Positions 1 through 9,074 are shown, numbered from the stretch's first letter. The stretch: DNA of 51,348 nt from Gloeocapsopsis crepidinum LEGE 06123 (GCF_015207655.1 NZ_JADEWN010000042.1:1-51348); one strand, 5' to 3'. Program-made: numbers and translations. The notes: generated by a model not told the origin, from the sequence alone.

Positions 1-1
1 C

Positions 2-103
2 TGGTGTCGGAGACTGAGCAAAGATTATGAGGTTTTACCTGCCACTTCTGAGGCGATGATTCAAGTTGCGATGATTCGTCTTATGTTGAGACGATTGGTA
101 TAG
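2..103 (+). mobile_element. IS5-type transposase, C-terminal end (window edge)
   Basis: An open frame enters from the window edge and ends with TAG at 101-103. Its 33 residues (WCRRLSKDYEVLPATSEA, then a short hydrophobic/basic tail ending MLRRLV) look like the C-terminus of IS5-family DDE transposases common in cyanobacteria. The rest of the element lies outside the window. The probable IS end follows within about 25 bases, where it abuts the truncated NIL gene on the opposite strand. The family call rests on the tail only. Confidence 0.7.
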
Positions 104-114
104 TCTTTGACTTT

Positions 115-306
115 TCAGACATCCTCTAAATCAAACCAGCCATCATCGCGACCGTTAGGGTTGAGTAATGCAGCAGATATATTAACAGTCAGATTATGCT
201 GAGAAATCAGATGTGAAATGACTGGTTCCTCACGTAATTGCTTAAGGATGCAAACTTTGATACGAGTTGTGGTTGATCTATTTTCAGCTTGACTGGAAAC
301 TACCAT
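115..306 (-). pseudogene. NIL-domain protein, 3' end cut off by IS5 insertion
   Basis: The product resembles the roughly 80-residue NIL-domain proteins that accompany cyanobacterial sulfate transport genes. It has a basic N-terminus, the core REEPVISHLISQHNLTVNIS and a C-part ending GRDDGWFDLE. After Leu-Glu the frame continues for only two residues (Asp-Val) into what appears to be the end of an IS5-type element, so the last strand/helix (about 15-20 residues) is missing. The gene begins 9 bp after cysW stops, so it belonged to the same operon. NIL domains are ACT-like small-ligand or partner-binding modules also found on methionine importers. A sulfur-related sensory role is inferred from family and context. 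The remnant may be non-functional. Confidence 0.7.
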
Positions 307-315
307 TTAAATGAC

Positions 316-1191
316 CTATTCCTCTACATCCTTAATGCTAGTTTTGCGTTCTAGAATTTCTTTAAGTACTAAGGTAACTAGTGCTAAACAAGCGAGTAAT
401 ACCGATGCAGCAAATGCTGCTTGTGACTCGTATTGCTTATAAGCTTCTTCAACATACAGTGGTAACGTTTGTGTTTTACGAATAATGTTGCCAGATACAA
501 CAGAGACAGCACCAAATTCACCCATGACTCTAGCGTTAGTCAAAATCACACCGTAGAGTAAACCCCACCGAATGTTAGGAAGGGTAACACGCCAAAATAT
601 TTGCCAATCTTTTGCCCCTAAGGTTTTAGCAGCTTCTTCTTGATCTGTACCAGCTTCTTCTAATACAGGAATCACCTCTCTAGCAACGAAAGGCATAGTG
701 ATAAAAGCACTGGCAATAATCATTGCTGGTAGTGCAAAAATAATTCTGACATTAATTGCTTCTAGACTCGGTCCTAACCAACCGCTTCTACCGTAAAGTA
801 GTATCAACATCAAGCCTGCCACTACAGGAGATACGGCAAAGGGCAAGTCTATAATACTAACAACTAAAGCACGACCAGGAAACTTGTGCCGTGTAATCGC
901 CCAAGCTGCACATAAACCAAACACAGTGTTGATTGGTACAACAATTAAAGCAATTAGAACTGTTAATTGAATTGCATTGATAAATGCTGCATCCGAGAAA
1001 TTCGCAAAGAAAGGTCCTACTCCATTTCTGAAAGCTTGGATGAAAACATTGATTGCAGGAAGAAATAATACTAGTCCAAGATAGGTAATTGCAATGCCAA
1101 TTAATGCAATTTTGACCCACGGGGCTTCTTTTGTTTGAGAACCTGCTTTATTTTGGGCAATAACATCACTACTTAAAGCATTAGACCTCAT
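316..1191 (-). CDS. cysW: Sulfate/thiosulfate ABC transporter permease CysW
   Basis: One of the two inner-membrane permease subunits of the CysTWA-SbpA importer, which moves periplasmic sulfate into the cytoplasm. The 291-residue protein has a hydrophilic start, a first membrane helix near residues 27-52 and further helices typical of BPD_transp_1. The EAA loop that docks the ATPase is at about residues 185-205 (EEAAKTLGA, then TLP). It starts inside the end of cysT with an 11-bp overlap, which suggests translational coupling. It is followed at 9 bp by the NIL gene. The ATPase gene cysA is not in the window and may lie beyond the IS5 insertion. Length and motifs are normal. Confidence 0.93.
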   Translation of the reverse strand: MRSNALSSDVIAQNKAGSQTKEAPWVKIALIGIAITYLGLVLFLPAINVFIQAFRNGVGPFFANFSDAAFINAIQLTVLIALIVVPINTVFGLCAAWAITRHKFPGRALVVSIIDLPFAVSPVVAGLMLILLYGRSGWLGPSLEAINVRIIFALPAMIIASAFITMPFVAREVIPVLEEAGTDQEEAAKTLGAKDWQIFWRVTLPNIRWGLLYGVILTNARVMGEFGAVSVVSGNIIRKTQTLPLYVEEAYKQYESQAAFAASVLLACLALVTLVLKEILERKTSIKDVEE

Positions 1192-2026
1192 AGCGTCTCC
1201 TCCAAGCTTGTAATAAATTGATCCCCACGAGAATAAGTAGCGAAATTAGTAATAAAACAGTACCGATGACAGTTGCGCCTGCATAGTCGTATTGCTCTAA
1301 GCGTTGGAAAATTAGTACAGATGCAATTAAATCCTTAAATGCGATATTGGAAGCAATAATCACAATCGAACCGTACTCGCCTACTGCACGCGAAAAGCCT
1401 AGTGCAACTCCTGTTAGCAACGCTGGCAATAATGGTGGTAAGACTACACGCCAAAAGGTTTGGATGCGAGAAGCACCTAAACTCCAAGCAGCTTCTTCAA
1501 CATCAATATCTAATTCTTGTAAAACTGGTTGCAGCGATCGCACGACAAATGGCAAAGAGATAAACAACATTGCCACACCAACACCTAACCGCGTAAAGGC
1601 AACTCTGATACCTAAAGGTGTGAGTAAAGAACCAACCCAGCCGGTTTCACTATAAACCGATACTAAGGTTAATCCTGCAACTGCTGTTGGTAAAGCAAAG
1701 GGTAAATCAATTGCTGCATCAACAAATCGCTTCAAGGGAAAATCGTATCGTACTAAAACCCAAGCAATTAAAGTTCCAAATACTGCATTGACTGAAGCTA
1801 CAAATATTGCAGTAACAAATGTTACATCATATGCTGAAAGCGCTACAGGACTTGTCGCAATTTGCCAAAATTCTGCTGGTGATACCGTTGCTGCCCTCAA
1901 AAATAACGCAGCAACTGGCAAAAACAGCATAAATGTCATGTAAGTAATCGTAATCCGCCACGGCCATGTTAGGTGGAACTTCGGATTTTTACGTACAGGG
2001 ATGGGTTGAGTGGAGGATACCGCCAT
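1181..2026 (-). CDS. cysT: Sulfate/thiosulfate ABC transporter permease CysT (CysU)
   Basis: Partner permease of CysW in the sulfate importer. The protein is 281 residues, with a first membrane helix at about 25-45, a conserved loop [17 protein letters not shown] near 103-119 and the EAA loop EEAAWSLGA at 177-185. It lies 76 bp downstream of sbpA and overlaps cysW by 11 bp, so sbpA-cysT-cysW-NIL reads as one minus-strand operon. CysT and CysW are paralogous; gene order and the closer match of this product to the CysT branch set the name. Nothing looks damaged. Confidence 0.93.
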   Translation of the reverse strand: MAVSSTQPIPVRKNPKFHLTWPWRITITYMTFMLFLPVAALFLRAATVSPAEFWQIATSPVALSAYDVTFVTAIFVASVNAVFGTLIAWVLVRYDFPLKRFVDAAIDLPFALPTAVAGLTLVSVYSETGWVGSLLTPLGIRVAFTRLGVGVAMLFISLPFVVRSLQPVLQELDIDVEEAAWSLGASRIQTFWRVVLPPLLPALLTGVALGFSRAVGEYGSIVIIASNIAFKDLIASVLIFQRLEQYDYAGATVIGTVLLLISLLILVGINLLQAWRRRYEV

Positions 2027-2102
2027 AAATTAAGCAGAATGATATATGTGGTAGTTATGAAGTGGTTTTTTAAAGAAGCGATCGCCCTTTGTCGCACGAT
2101 GC

Positions 2103-3164
2103 CTATCTTGCTGCAGCTAAACTTGTTTGAATTTTGTCAAACTCAGCGCCATCTTCAAAAAACTGCTGTTGTACTGTATTCCAGCCTCCCAGGTCTTGTA
2201 CTGTAAATAGCGTTTCAATCTTGGGAAACTGATTGGCAAATTCTTTTTCTACTGTAGGGTCAACTGGTCTAAATCCTACTTTGGCAAACTCTCGTTGTGC
2301 AGCAGGAGTAAAGAGAAATTGAACAAAAGCTTCTGCTATTTCGCGATTGCCGTGTCTGTCAACGTTTCTATCTACGACTGCAATCGGATTATCAATTGAT
2401 ATGTTGACTTTTGGTACTACATATGGCAGCTTTTCACCTCGTTGGGCTGCAAATAGAACTTCGTTTTCATAGTTAACTAAAGCATCGCCTTCTTCTTGGT
2501 TAAAGAAGACATCACTCGCTTCACGCGCATCTCGCGGTAGCACAGGCGCATTTTGATAAACTTCGCGGGCAAAGTCCAAAGCTTCGGTATCGCTTCCTCC
2601 AGTTTCTTTAATTGCGCCCCATAATGCTAAAAAGTTCCACCGCGCCCCACCAGAGGTTTTTGGATTAGCTGTAACAACTTTGACGTTATTTTTAGTTAAA
2701 TCTGACCAAGTTTGAATGCCTTGAGGATTGCCTTCACGAGTCACAATAGCGGCTACAGATTTGTGTACAATCGCATTATTTGGCGCTTCTTTTTCCCAGC
2801 CTGGTTGAATTAAGCCCGCTTTTTCAACTTTTTTCATGTCAAGTGCTAATGCTAACGCTACAACATCAGCATCTAAGCCATCGACTACCGCACGAGTTTG
2901 AGCGCCAGAACCACCATAACTTTCGTTAAACAGCACATTTTGATTGTGTTGCTGTTTCCACATCGCTGTAAACTGCGGAATAATTTCTTTATACGCGGCT
3001 TTCGTAACAGCGTAGGACACTAGTGTAATCTCGACATCACGGTTTTGAGCACTAGAAGGCGCACACGATGCGATCGCTACACTTAATCCGACTCCTACTA
3101 AGAATAGGGACACAAACTTCTTCCACGATGCTCGTAGCGTTGGGATAATTTGCAGCAGCCCCAT
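2103..3164 (-). CDS. sbpA: Periplasmic sulfate-binding lipoprotein
   Basis: The solute-binding component that captures sulfate or thiosulfate in the periplasm and delivers it to CysTW. A hydrophobic N-terminus ends in a lipobox-like stretch with Cys34 (IASCAPSS), suggesting a lipid-anchored form. The mature part carries family landmarks: a start like EITLVSYAVTKAAY, the ligand-loop motif ESYGGSGAQ, NPKTSGGARWNFL and the late block KVGFRPVDP. The 353-residue length is normal. A good ribosome site (AAGGAGAAGG) precedes the ATG. It is the first gene of the sulfate operon. An imperfect dyad 20-45 bases upstream could be part of its sulfur-responsive control. Confidence 0.94.
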   Translation of the reverse strand: MGLLQIIPTLRASWKKFVSLFLVGVGLSVAIASCAPSSAQNRDVEITLVSYAVTKAAYKEIIPQFTAMWKQQHNQNVLFNESYGGSGAQTRAVVDGLDADVVALALALDMKKVEKAGLIQPGWEKEAPNNAIVHKSVAAIVTREGNPQGIQTWSDLTKNNVKVVTANPKTSGGARWNFLALWGAIKETGGSDTEALDFAREVYQNAPVLPRDAREASDVFFNQEEGDALVNYENEVLFAAQRGEKLPYVVPKVNISIDNPIAVVDRNVDRHGNREIAEAFVQFLFTPAAQREFAKVGFRPVDPTVEKEFANQFPKIETLFTVQDLGGWNTVQQQFFEDGAEFDKIQTSLAAAR

Positions 3165-3184
3165 GAAACCTTCTCCTTGAAACT

Positions 3185-3208
3185 CCGGTTATTCGGTCGG
3201 GATACCGG
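3185..3208. promoter_or_regulatory. Imperfect dyad upstream of sbpA
   Basis: CCGGTTAT at 3185-3192 faces ATACCGG at 3202-3208. They pair as inverted arms with one bulged T. The dyad lies about 20-45 bases before the sbpA start, between the AT-rich upstream region and the ribosome site. The sulfate operon of cyanobacteria is induced by sulfur limitation through CysR-type regulators, so an operator here would make sense. The motif itself does not match a consensus I can name. Low confidence. Confidence 0.25.
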
Positions 3209-3258
3209 ATTTAATTCCCTGGAAGTCGATTATACACAGCAAACAGGAGAAAAGCAAC

Positions 3259-3288
3259 GAAACTCAGCGATCGCACTTGCTGAGTTTC
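3259..3288 (-). terminator. Hairpin terminator after the 76-residue hypothetical gene
   Basis: A perfect 10-bp inverted repeat (GAAACTCAGC at 3259-3268, GCTGAGTTTC at 3279-3288) encloses a 10-base loop with a GATCGC core. Read on the minus strand, it is followed by a pyrimidine-rich stretch with CTTTTCT. The position 35 bases past the stop of the gene at 3323-3553, and before the sbpA promoter, fits a rho-independent terminator that insulates the sulfate operon. Confidence 0.5.
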
Positions 3289-3322
3289 TACATTAAGTTA
3301 TGACCTTGTATTTTAAAGAAGG

Positions 3323-3553
3323 CTATAGTTCTGGTTTGCCCTGAATTTTGCGGCGAAAAGCTTCTTCCATAGTCTTGATCCCTGCCTCATCTAAAGGTGC
3401 TGGATACTTTTTAGCATTAGGATCTCGTCGATTCACGAATAACTCATAGGTAGCTTCATCATCATTGCGACGCTCCTTGACATAATCTCGCAACTCTGCT
3501 AAAGGCATAGCTTTAAAATCAGGTTTCATTAAAAAGCTCTTAATTACCGTCAC
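3323..3553 (-). CDS. Small conserved hypothetical protein (DUF6887-like)
   Basis: A 76-residue acidic/basic protein. The stretch MKPDFKAMPLAELRDYV followed by an Asp/Glu run (NDDEATYELF) resembles the start of small cyanobacterial DUF6887 proteins, often found as toxin-antitoxin-like or orphan genes. Function unknown. The start is ambiguous: a GTG at 3551-3553 gives eight extra residues, while the ATG at 3527-3529 gives the family-like N-terminus and may be the true start. No signal peptide or membrane segment. A terminator-like hairpin follows the stop. The family assignment is from memory of the N-terminal motif and is tentative. Confidence 0.6.
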   Translation of the reverse strand: MTVIKSFLMKPDFKAMPLAELRDYVKERRNDDEATYELFVNRRDPNAKKYPAPLDEAGIKTMEEAFRRKIQGKPEL

Positions 3554-3663
3554 GCCTTACAATTACCTGAATATTGTCTGCTGTGAGAAAGCATCTGACA
3601 TACGCGCAAACAAGCAAAAGCTTGAGCTACAGTTGGTTGAACTGTGATTTACCTCCTACTATG

Positions 3664-5052
3664 TTAAAACTCTGCACTTAATGGCGATCGCGGAAACGGA
3701 ATCACATCGCGGATATTGCCCATACCTGTCATGAATTGCACCAAGCGCTCAAATCCTAAACCAAACCCAGCGTGAGGAACTGTACCATAACGGCGTAAAT
3801 CTAAATACCACCACAAATCAGCAGGATTCATACCTTGAGCTACAATTCTACGCTCTAATACGGCTAATCGTTCTTCCCGCTGCGAACCGCCAACAATCTC
3901 CCCAATCTTAGGTGCAAGAATATCCATCGCGGCAACGGTTTTTTCATCGTCGTTAAGCCGCATATAGAATGCTTTAATCTCAACAGGATAATCAGAAACA
4001 ATAACGGGTTTTTTAAATAACTGTTCGGCTAAATAGCGCTCGTGTTCTGATTGTAAATCTAAGCCCCACTTGACAGGATACTCAAACTGTGTATCAGCTT
4101 TTTCTAAAAGAGCGATCGCTTCTGTATAAGTAATTCGTTCAAACTGGTTATGAATAATATTTTCAGCCGTTGCAATTACCGAGTTATCAATCCGTTGGTT
4201 AAAGAACTCCATATCTTCGGGGCAAGTCTCTAACACATACTTGAAGATATGCTTGAGAAACGCTTCAGCTAAATCCATGTTTCCCTGAAGATCGCAAAAT
4301 GCCATTTCAGGTTCAATCATCCAAAATTCAGCTAGGTGGCGCGATGTATTAGAATTTTCAGCGCGGAAAGTGGGACCAAATGTATAAACATTACTAAATG
4401 CCATTGCCATGACCTCAGCTTCGAGTTGCCCACTAACAGTGAGATACGCCTTGCCACCAAAAAAATCTTGGCTAAAATCAATATCTTGGGTTTCTGTACG
4501 CGGGACATCCTTGAGGTCAAAACCTGTGACAGTAAATAATTCGCCTGCACCTTCACAATCGTTGCGCGTGATAATTGGCGTATGTACCCACAAAAAGCCG
4601 CGTTCTTGAAAGAATTGATGCACCGCAGTTGCGCAAGCATTACGTACGCGAAAAACGGCACCTAAAGAGTTGGTACGCGATCGCAAATGTCCAATGGTGC
4701 GTAAAAATTCAAACGAATGACGTTTCTTTTGCAGTGGATATGCTTCGGGATCAGCTTCTCCGTAGACTTTCACGCTTTGTGCTTGTAGTTCTATGCGTTG
4801 TCCTTTACCTTGCGAAGCGACAAGTTTTCCGTTAACCTCAACGGAAGCTCCAGTATTGACTTGCTTTAACAGCGACTCATATTCTGGAAGTTCAGCATTA
4901 AGTACGACTTGCAGGCTAGCTAAAGAAGAGCCATCGTTAACTTCAATAAAAGCAAATCCTTTAAGATCGCGTTTTGTCCGTACCCAACCTTGAATTAATA
5001 CAGACTCGTCCGGTTGACCGTGCCGCAAAATATCTATAATCCGTTTGTGCAT
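3664..5052 (-). CDS. asnS: Asparaginyl-tRNA synthetase
   Basis: Charges tRNA-Asn with asparagine in the cytoplasm. It has an N-terminal OB-fold anticodon-binding domain (from [18 protein letters not shown]) and a class II catalytic core with motif 2 ([20 protein letters not shown]) and motif 3 ([15 protein letters not shown]) near the C-terminus. About 462 residues, normal for bacterial AsnRS. I chose the ATG at 5050-5052, giving MHKRIIDIL. An in-frame TTG at 5062-5064 would add four residues but sits directly on the AAGGA ribosome site. It stands alone on the minus strand between small hypothetical genes. Confidence 0.95.
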   Translation of the reverse strand: MHKRIIDILRHGQPDESVLIQGWVRTKRDLKGFAFIEVNDGSSLASLQVVLNAELPEYESLLKQVNTGASVEVNGKLVASQGKGQRIELQAQSVKVYGEADPEAYPLQKKRHSFEFLRTIGHLRSRTNSLGAVFRVRNACATAVHQFFQERGFLWVHTPIITRNDCEGAGELFTVTGFDLKDVPRTETQDIDFSQDFFGGKAYLTVSGQLEAEVMAMAFSNVYTFGPTFRAENSNTSRHLAEFWMIEPEMAFCDLQGNMDLAEAFLKHIFKYVLETCPEDMEFFNQRIDNSVIATAENIIHNQFERITYTEAIALLEKADTQFEYPVKWGLDLQSEHERYLAEQLFKKPVIVSDYPVEIKAFYMRLNDDEKTVAAMDILAPKIGEIVGGSQREERLAVLERRIVAQGMNPADLWWYLDLRRYGTVPHAGFGLGFERLVQFMTGMGNIRDVIPFPRSPLSAEF

Positions 5053-5140
5053 GAATAGAAGCAATCCTTGCGCAGCAACAATGGCAAATGTAAAGATTAT
5101 TATACTTTCCTAGACGCTGGCAGGCGCGAAGCCTACGTTA

Positions 5141-5476
5141 CTACCTTACACAGGATCGTAACATCCACCCGATCAGTATTCCTAAACCACCAAAGCGTAC
5201 GGCTTGCCAAAATGGTTCTTTCAGGCTTCCCCAAGAAAACAACTGACTTTCTAAATTCATTTCGATTTCTTCGAGTTCGGCTTTGATGCGGTTTAGTTCA
5301 GCTTGAAATTCTTTTGTTCTACCAAGTTCTTTTTGGCGCTGCTGAAGTGTTGCTTGACGCTGTAAATCGTTTTGTACTTGGTTGTAGCGTTGTTTTAATG
5401 CAACAAGCGATCGCTCTATTTCTGCAAGCGATCGCTCTATTTCACTGGATAATGGATCTAGGGGCGACTGCGCCAT
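5141..5476 (-). CDS. Coiled-coil protein with C-terminal membrane anchor
   Basis: A 111-residue protein. Residues about 10-80 form a long heptad-rich coiled coil (SEIERSLAEIERSLVALKQR and on), and the last 20-25 residues (VRFGGLGILIGWMLRSCVR) form one membrane helix. This resembles tail-anchored conserved hypothetical proteins of cyanobacteria. No catalytic motif is visible. The repeated peptide EIERSLA/EIERSLV is encoded by a 21-bp tandem duplication carrying GCGATCGC. It lies 76 bp upstream of asnS on the same strand. Function unknown. Confidence 0.65.
   Translation of the reverse strand: MAQSPLDPLSSEIERSLAEIERSLVALKQRYNQVQNDLQRQATLQQRQKELGRTKEFQAELNRIKAELEEIEMNLESQLFSWGSLKEPFWQAVRFGGLGILIGWMLRSCVR
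5404..5445. repeat. 21-bp tandem duplication inside the coiled-coil gene
   Basis: Two adjacent 21-base units (5404-5424 and 5425-5445) share CAAGCGATCGCTCTATTTC. They encode the doubled heptad piece of the coiled-coil protein. Each copy contains one HIP1 octamer, so the duplication also doubled a HIP1 site in frame. Confidence 0.85.
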
Positions 5477-5576
5477 TTTATTGAAGATTTAAGGTTTGTG
5501 TATCTTGTATAGCAAACACTAAATTAATTAGTATGCATTCAAAATTATAAGTAAGAATAAATGAAAATACTTTTTG

Positions 5577-5864
5577 ATGACTATGTTGCAAACTGAACAT
5601 AATAAGAATTTTGATCTCCAAGACTTGAGTACTTTAGAATTAGCTCAAGCTTTAATGGCAAGACTTGCGATCTCTCCTCAAGACTGGCATCGATTGAAGT
5701 CTAACCGCAAAGTACGTGCGAGTGAACAAGCTGCGGCAGCAATTATATTTTTGCTGCAGAATCAACCTGAAGAAGCTTTACAACGATTACAGCAAGCATC
5801 TGGCTGGTTAGATCGTTCGATTTCAGCACCACCTTGCCCTACACATGGACATAATAGGGAGTAA
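5577..5864 (+). CDS. DUF6439-family cyanobacterial protein
   Basis: A 95-residue soluble protein of unknown function. The core DLSTLELAQALMARLAISPQ, the following Trp-His-Arg-Leu segment, the alanine-rich helix and the C-terminal block SGWLDRSISAPPCPTHG look like DUF6439, a family I recall as restricted to cyanobacteria. The ATG at 5577 is chosen; another ATG at 5583 is equally possible. It is divergent from the coiled-coil gene at 5476 and convergent with the anti-sigma kinase gene at 5882, so it is probably monocistronic. No signal or membrane segment. Confidence 0.65.
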   Translation: MTMLQTEHNKNFDLQDLSTLELAQALMARLAISPQDWHRLKSNRKVRASEQAAAAIIFLLQNQPEEALQRLQQASGWLDRSISAPPCPTHGHNRE

Positions 5865-5881
5865 GAGCGTGGAGCGAGGGG

Positions 5882-6331
5882 CTAGTGTAATAGTGGTAGG
5901 CGAAAACGATTATTAAAGTGTTTGCCGAGTCTTAATTCTGTTCCGTTATCGTTCCAATGCACGCGATCAAAAATTTTGTGGAGAATACACAGTCCCCGAC
6001 CATTTTCTGATTCTTCGGGAGGTAAGTGTTCATGAGGGTTTCCCTTACACTCACAAGGGGGAGTAAATCCGCAACCTTCATCGGAAATCAACCACCAATA
6101 GTGGTCGTCTTCTATCTTGAATTTAACGATAACTAATTTGCTGGGATCGAGGTTGTTTCCGTGCTTTGCTGCGTTGACTAATGCTTCTTGAAGTCCTAAG
6201 CGCAGTTCAGCTTGCCATCTACAGGGTACCTCTGCTAAAAGTAAGTCCAAGATTGGACAAAGATAAAGAGTTGAGGCAAAGCTAATTGTACCCCAGGGAC
6301 GTCCTACTGGACGAGGTGAAATAGTAATCAC
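5882..6331 (-). CDS. Anti-sigma regulatory factor-type ATP-binding protein (RsbW-like)
   Basis: A 149-residue GHKL/HATPase_c protein of the RsbW/SpoIIAB type, which sequesters a sigma factor or phosphorylates an anti-anti-sigma partner. The N box (GLQEALVNAAKHGN), the G1 box (DEGCGF) and the G2 box (NGRGLCILHKIFD) are intact. A cysteine-containing insertion (PPCECKGNPHEHLPP) lies between G1 and G2. There is no sensory domain and no neighbouring partner gene, so the target cannot be named. It is transcribed away from a 437-bp AT-rich non-coding stretch that must hold its promoter. Confidence 0.85.
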   Translation of the reverse strand: MITISPRPVGRPWGTISFASTLYLCPILDLLLAEVPCRWQAELRLGLQEALVNAAKHGNNLDPSKLVIVKFKIEDDHYWWLISDEGCGFTPPCECKGNPHEHLPPEESENGRGLCILHKIFDRVHWNDNGTELRLGKHFNNRFRLPLLH

Positions 6332-6768
6332 AGATCAAAAACCTCGTAACTTTTAGCTAGTAAATATCGGCTGATTTTTTGCTGATTTTAGTTACTTAAA
6401 TCCAATTCACTTTGAGCAAAAATAAAATAGATATCAAAAAAATTGGAACATTTCAGCGAAATGCAGTTTGTGATCTGATGCTATAGTCTATTGTGATAAA
6501 TATGATTGTGCAGTCATTTAGTTGTATCAAGCTTTCAGCCCTTAAAAGCATAGATTCCTCGTCGTTTTCTGCCAATCTATAAAACAAAAGCCTAACCTAA
6601 GTTGGCTTACCTGCTGATATACTTGTAAACCGTTTTTCTAGCCAAAAAAAGCAGGTTTATATATATTCTAACATTTATATGCTTAGAAACAATACTTTAA
6701 GTATTGGTATGTGCGATCGCAACTTACAATGATGCTCGACAAAATCTAATTGTTGTCAATTGTGAATT
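6332..6768. other. 437-bp AT-rich intergenic stretch
   Basis: No gene was found on either strand. The sequence is rich in A/T runs, has one GCGATCGC site near its right end and no clear terminator. It separates the anti-sigma gene (minus) from a broken Uma2 gene (plus), so it probably holds the promoter of the former and decayed sequence next to the latter. Confidence 0.6.
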
Positions 6769-6987
6769 ATGGTAATGCTGCAACTTAGTCGAGTTGATGT
6801 CTCACCAGGTCAAAGCAGCAATTTGAGGACGTTTTTAGCAGAGTTAGGTGGATATCGTAGCTCACGAGTTGCCTACACTCAAGGCACATTAGAGATTATG
6901 ACACCGCTGTCAGAGCCTGAAGTGACTCAAGGACTAGTAGAAGATATCGTAAAAATTTTACCTGAAGAAAAAGTGACTAGTGACTAG
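6769..6987 (+). pseudogene. Uma2-family endonuclease, short remnant
   Basis: A 72-residue open frame matching only the N-terminal part of Uma2 (PD-(D/E)XK-like) proteins: the start MLQLSRVDVSPGQ and the block GSxRVAYTQGTLEIMTPL-type (here SSRVAYTQGTLEIMTPLSEP). The usual stretch between these two blocks is shortened, and the catalytic half that should follow is absent. Family members are about 190-240 residues. After the stop comes a low-complexity TAGT/CTAAC-rich stretch. A second, intact but different Uma2 gene lies at 16404-17123. Confidence 0.75.
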
Positions 6988-7004
6988 TTGCTAGCCACTA
7001 TCAA

Positions 7005-8402
7005 CTAACTACTAACAAGAAAGGCTGCACATTCTACGTGCGATGTCTGCGGGAAAAAATCTGCGGGTTGTACTCGAACGAGATGATAGCCTGTTTGACA
7101 CAGTAACTTGAGATCGCGGGCAAGAGTTGCGACTTTACAGCTAACGTAGACAATTTGTGATGGTTGAACTTGCAATAAAGTTTCAATAACTGTGCGATCG
7201 CATCCTTTGCGTGGAGGATCGAGTAAGACAACATCAGGTACAATTTTTAGCTGTGGTAGCAATTTTTCAACTGCGCCTACTTGAAAGGTAACATTATTGA
7301 TATGATTTAAATTTGCATTGTGTTGTGCTTGCTGTACTGATATTGGGTGCAATTCTAAACCAATAGCTTGTCTAACTTGTGGTGCTAGAGGTAAAGCGAA
7401 CGTACCAATTCCACAATACGCATCGAGTAAGACTTCGTGTCCTTGTAAATTGAGTTGCTGGCTAATTTCTTGCAACAAAGCTTCGGCAATTTCGGTATTC
7501 ACTTGAAAAAATGTTTCTGGACGGACTTGAAATTGCAATCCAGCAAATTCTTCAATTAAGTAAGCTTTTCCTGCAATACACCGAGTTTCTTGCCCAAAAA
7601 TGGCATTGGTGCGATCGGGGTTTCGATTGAGGGCTACTCCTACTAACTCTGGATAGCGCTGTAACCACTCTTGAGCTTGAACCGCAATTTCTGGTATCCA
7701 ATCTTTAACTACTAATGTTAAAAGCATTTCTCCAGTACGACGCCCAATCCGCAAAGATAAGTGACGAATTTGCCCTTTGTGGTGTTTTTCATCGTAGATT
7801 TGCCAGTTATGATTTTGAATATCTTGCTTGACTTCGCGCAGTAGAGGATTTAATCGCGAGTCTTGTACGGGACATTGATTAAGATTAATTAATTGATGAG
7901 TGTTTTTTTGATAGTAACCAGCTTGGACTTGCCCTGCCGCTGAAATTCCTAAAGGATATGTCGCTTTGTTACGATAGCTTAACGCTGAAGGTGCAGCGAG
8001 AACAGAATTAACGGGAGGATTGCTAAATCCGCCGATGCGTTGCAAAGCTTGAACAACTAAAGTTTGCTTTGCTTCTAACTGATATTCATAATTGATATGT
8101 TGCCACTGACAACCACCACATTTATCAGCAACGATACAACTCGGACGAATGCGGTGTGGAGACGATGTGAGTAACTGATAAAGCTTAGCACGAGCGAATT
8201 GGGGCTTAGTGTAGGTGAGTCGTACTAAAGCGCGATCGCCTGGTACAGTATCAGGAACAAAGACAATGCGATCGTCAAATCGCCCTACTCCATCACCTGT
8301 ATCACTTAAGTCGTAAATAACAACTTCAATTAAATTTCCCTGTCGCCACAAATCTTTTGACTGATTTTGAGCATTGATATTAGATAATTCTGTTAAAGAC
8401 AC
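7005..8402 (-). CDS. rlmD: 23S rRNA (uracil-5-)-methyltransferase RlmD/RumA
   Basis: Methylates a uridine of 23S rRNA using S-adenosylmethionine. It starts with a TRAM domain (about 20-80), then iron-sulfur cluster cysteines (Cys89, Cys95, Cys98 in CIVADKCGGCQW) and a Rossmann methyltransferase domain with DAYCGIGTFALPLA. The DPPRKG motif and the catalytic cysteine segment YVSCKVATLARD follow. The length of 465 residues is usual. In cyanobacteria one RumA-type enzyme may act as RlmD or as a related paralogue, so the exact target uridine is inferred. It is divergent from apcD, 84 bp apart. Confidence 0.9.
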   Translation of the reverse strand: MSLTELSNINAQNQSKDLWRQGNLIEVVIYDLSDTGDGVGRFDDRIVFVPDTVPGDRALVRLTYTKPQFARAKLYQLLTSSPHRIRPSCIVADKCGGCQWQHINYEYQLEAKQTLVVQALQRIGGFSNPPVNSVLAAPSALSYRNKATYPLGISAAGQVQAGYYQKNTHQLINLNQCPVQDSRLNPLLREVKQDIQNHNWQIYDEKHHKGQIRHLSLRIGRRTGEMLLTLVVKDWIPEIAVQAQEWLQRYPELVGVALNRNPDRTNAIFGQETRCIAGKAYLIEEFAGLQFQVRPETFFQVNTEIAEALLQEISQQLNLQGHEVLLDAYCGIGTFALPLAPQVRQAIGLELHPISVQQAQHNANLNHINNVTFQVGAVEKLLPQLKIVPDVVLLDPPRKGCDRTVIETLLQVQPSQIVYVSCKVATLARDLKLLCQTGYHLVRVQPADFFPQTSHVECAAFLVSS

Positions 8403-8486
8403 AGTATTCTCTCTCTTTCTTTGAGTGCCACTGACTCGTTAAACTACAAGTGATATTCTTTTTTGATCTTTGAGATACCCTTAATC

Positions 8487-8972
8487 ATGAGCATAGTTAG
8501 CAACGTTATTCTCAAAGCCGACGATGAACTGCGTTATCCTAGCAGCGGCGAACTAAAAAACATTAAAGATTTTTTGCAAACCGGCGAACAACGGATGCGT
8601 ATTGCTAGTACGCTAGCAGAAAATGAAAAGAAGATCGTGCAGCAAGCCAGCAAACAACTTTGGCAAAAACGCCCAGATTTTATTGCCCCTGGCGGAAATG
8701 CTTATGGCGAACGCCAACGGGCTTTGTGTCTGCGTGACTACGGTTGGTACTTGCGCTTGATTACTTACGGTGTTCTTTCTGGTGATAAAGGACCAATTGA
8801 AAAAATTGGTTTGATTGGTGTTCGAGAAATGTATAATTCGCTCGGTGTACCAGTACCAGGAATGGTTGAATCAATTCGTTGTCTTAAGGAAGCATCTTTG
8901 GGCTTGTTAAGTGCAGAAGATGCTGCTGAAGCTGCACCCTACTTTGATTATATTATTCAAGCTATGTCTTAG
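8487..8972 (+). CDS. apcD: Allophycocyanin-B alpha-type subunit ApcD
   Basis: A bilin-binding core subunit of the phycobilisome and one of the terminal emitters that pass energy to the photosystems. The 161-residue product starts [18 protein letters not shown] and carries the chromophore cysteine Cys81 in [11 protein letters not shown]. The block [19 protein letters not shown] separates ApcD from ordinary ApcA. I start at ATG 8487; an upstream in-frame TTG at 8463 would add residues not found in the family. It lies convergent to pcyA, which makes the phycocyanobilin that ApcD carries, although a palindrome-rich gap separates them. Confidence 0.93.
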   Translation: MSIVSNVILKADDELRYPSSGELKNIKDFLQTGEQRMRIASTLAENEKKIVQQASKQLWQKRPDFIAPGGNAYGERQRALCLRDYGWYLRLITYGVLSGDKGPIEKIGLIGVREMYNSLGVPVPGMVESIRCLKEASLGLLSAEDAAEAAPYFDYIIQAMS

Positions 8973-8979
8973 AAGCTTG

Positions 8980-9074
8980 GCGGTTAAAACCGCAGCTACA
9001 CTAAACTTTACCTGTCTTGACAGGTTTCTCTAACACTGAATTCCTTTAGTCTATTAAACCGCGACTTGAGTCGC
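8980..9074. repeat. Cluster of three short palindromes after apcD
   Basis: Three perfect inverted repeats sit in the gap between convergent apcD and pcyA: GCGGTTAAAACCGC (8980-8993), ACCTGTCTTGACAGGT (9010-9025) and GCGACTTGAGTCGC (9061-9074). The first also recurs near 17115. They belong to the interspersed palindromes seen in other gaps of this window and could act as bidirectional terminators here. Confidence 0.8.
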
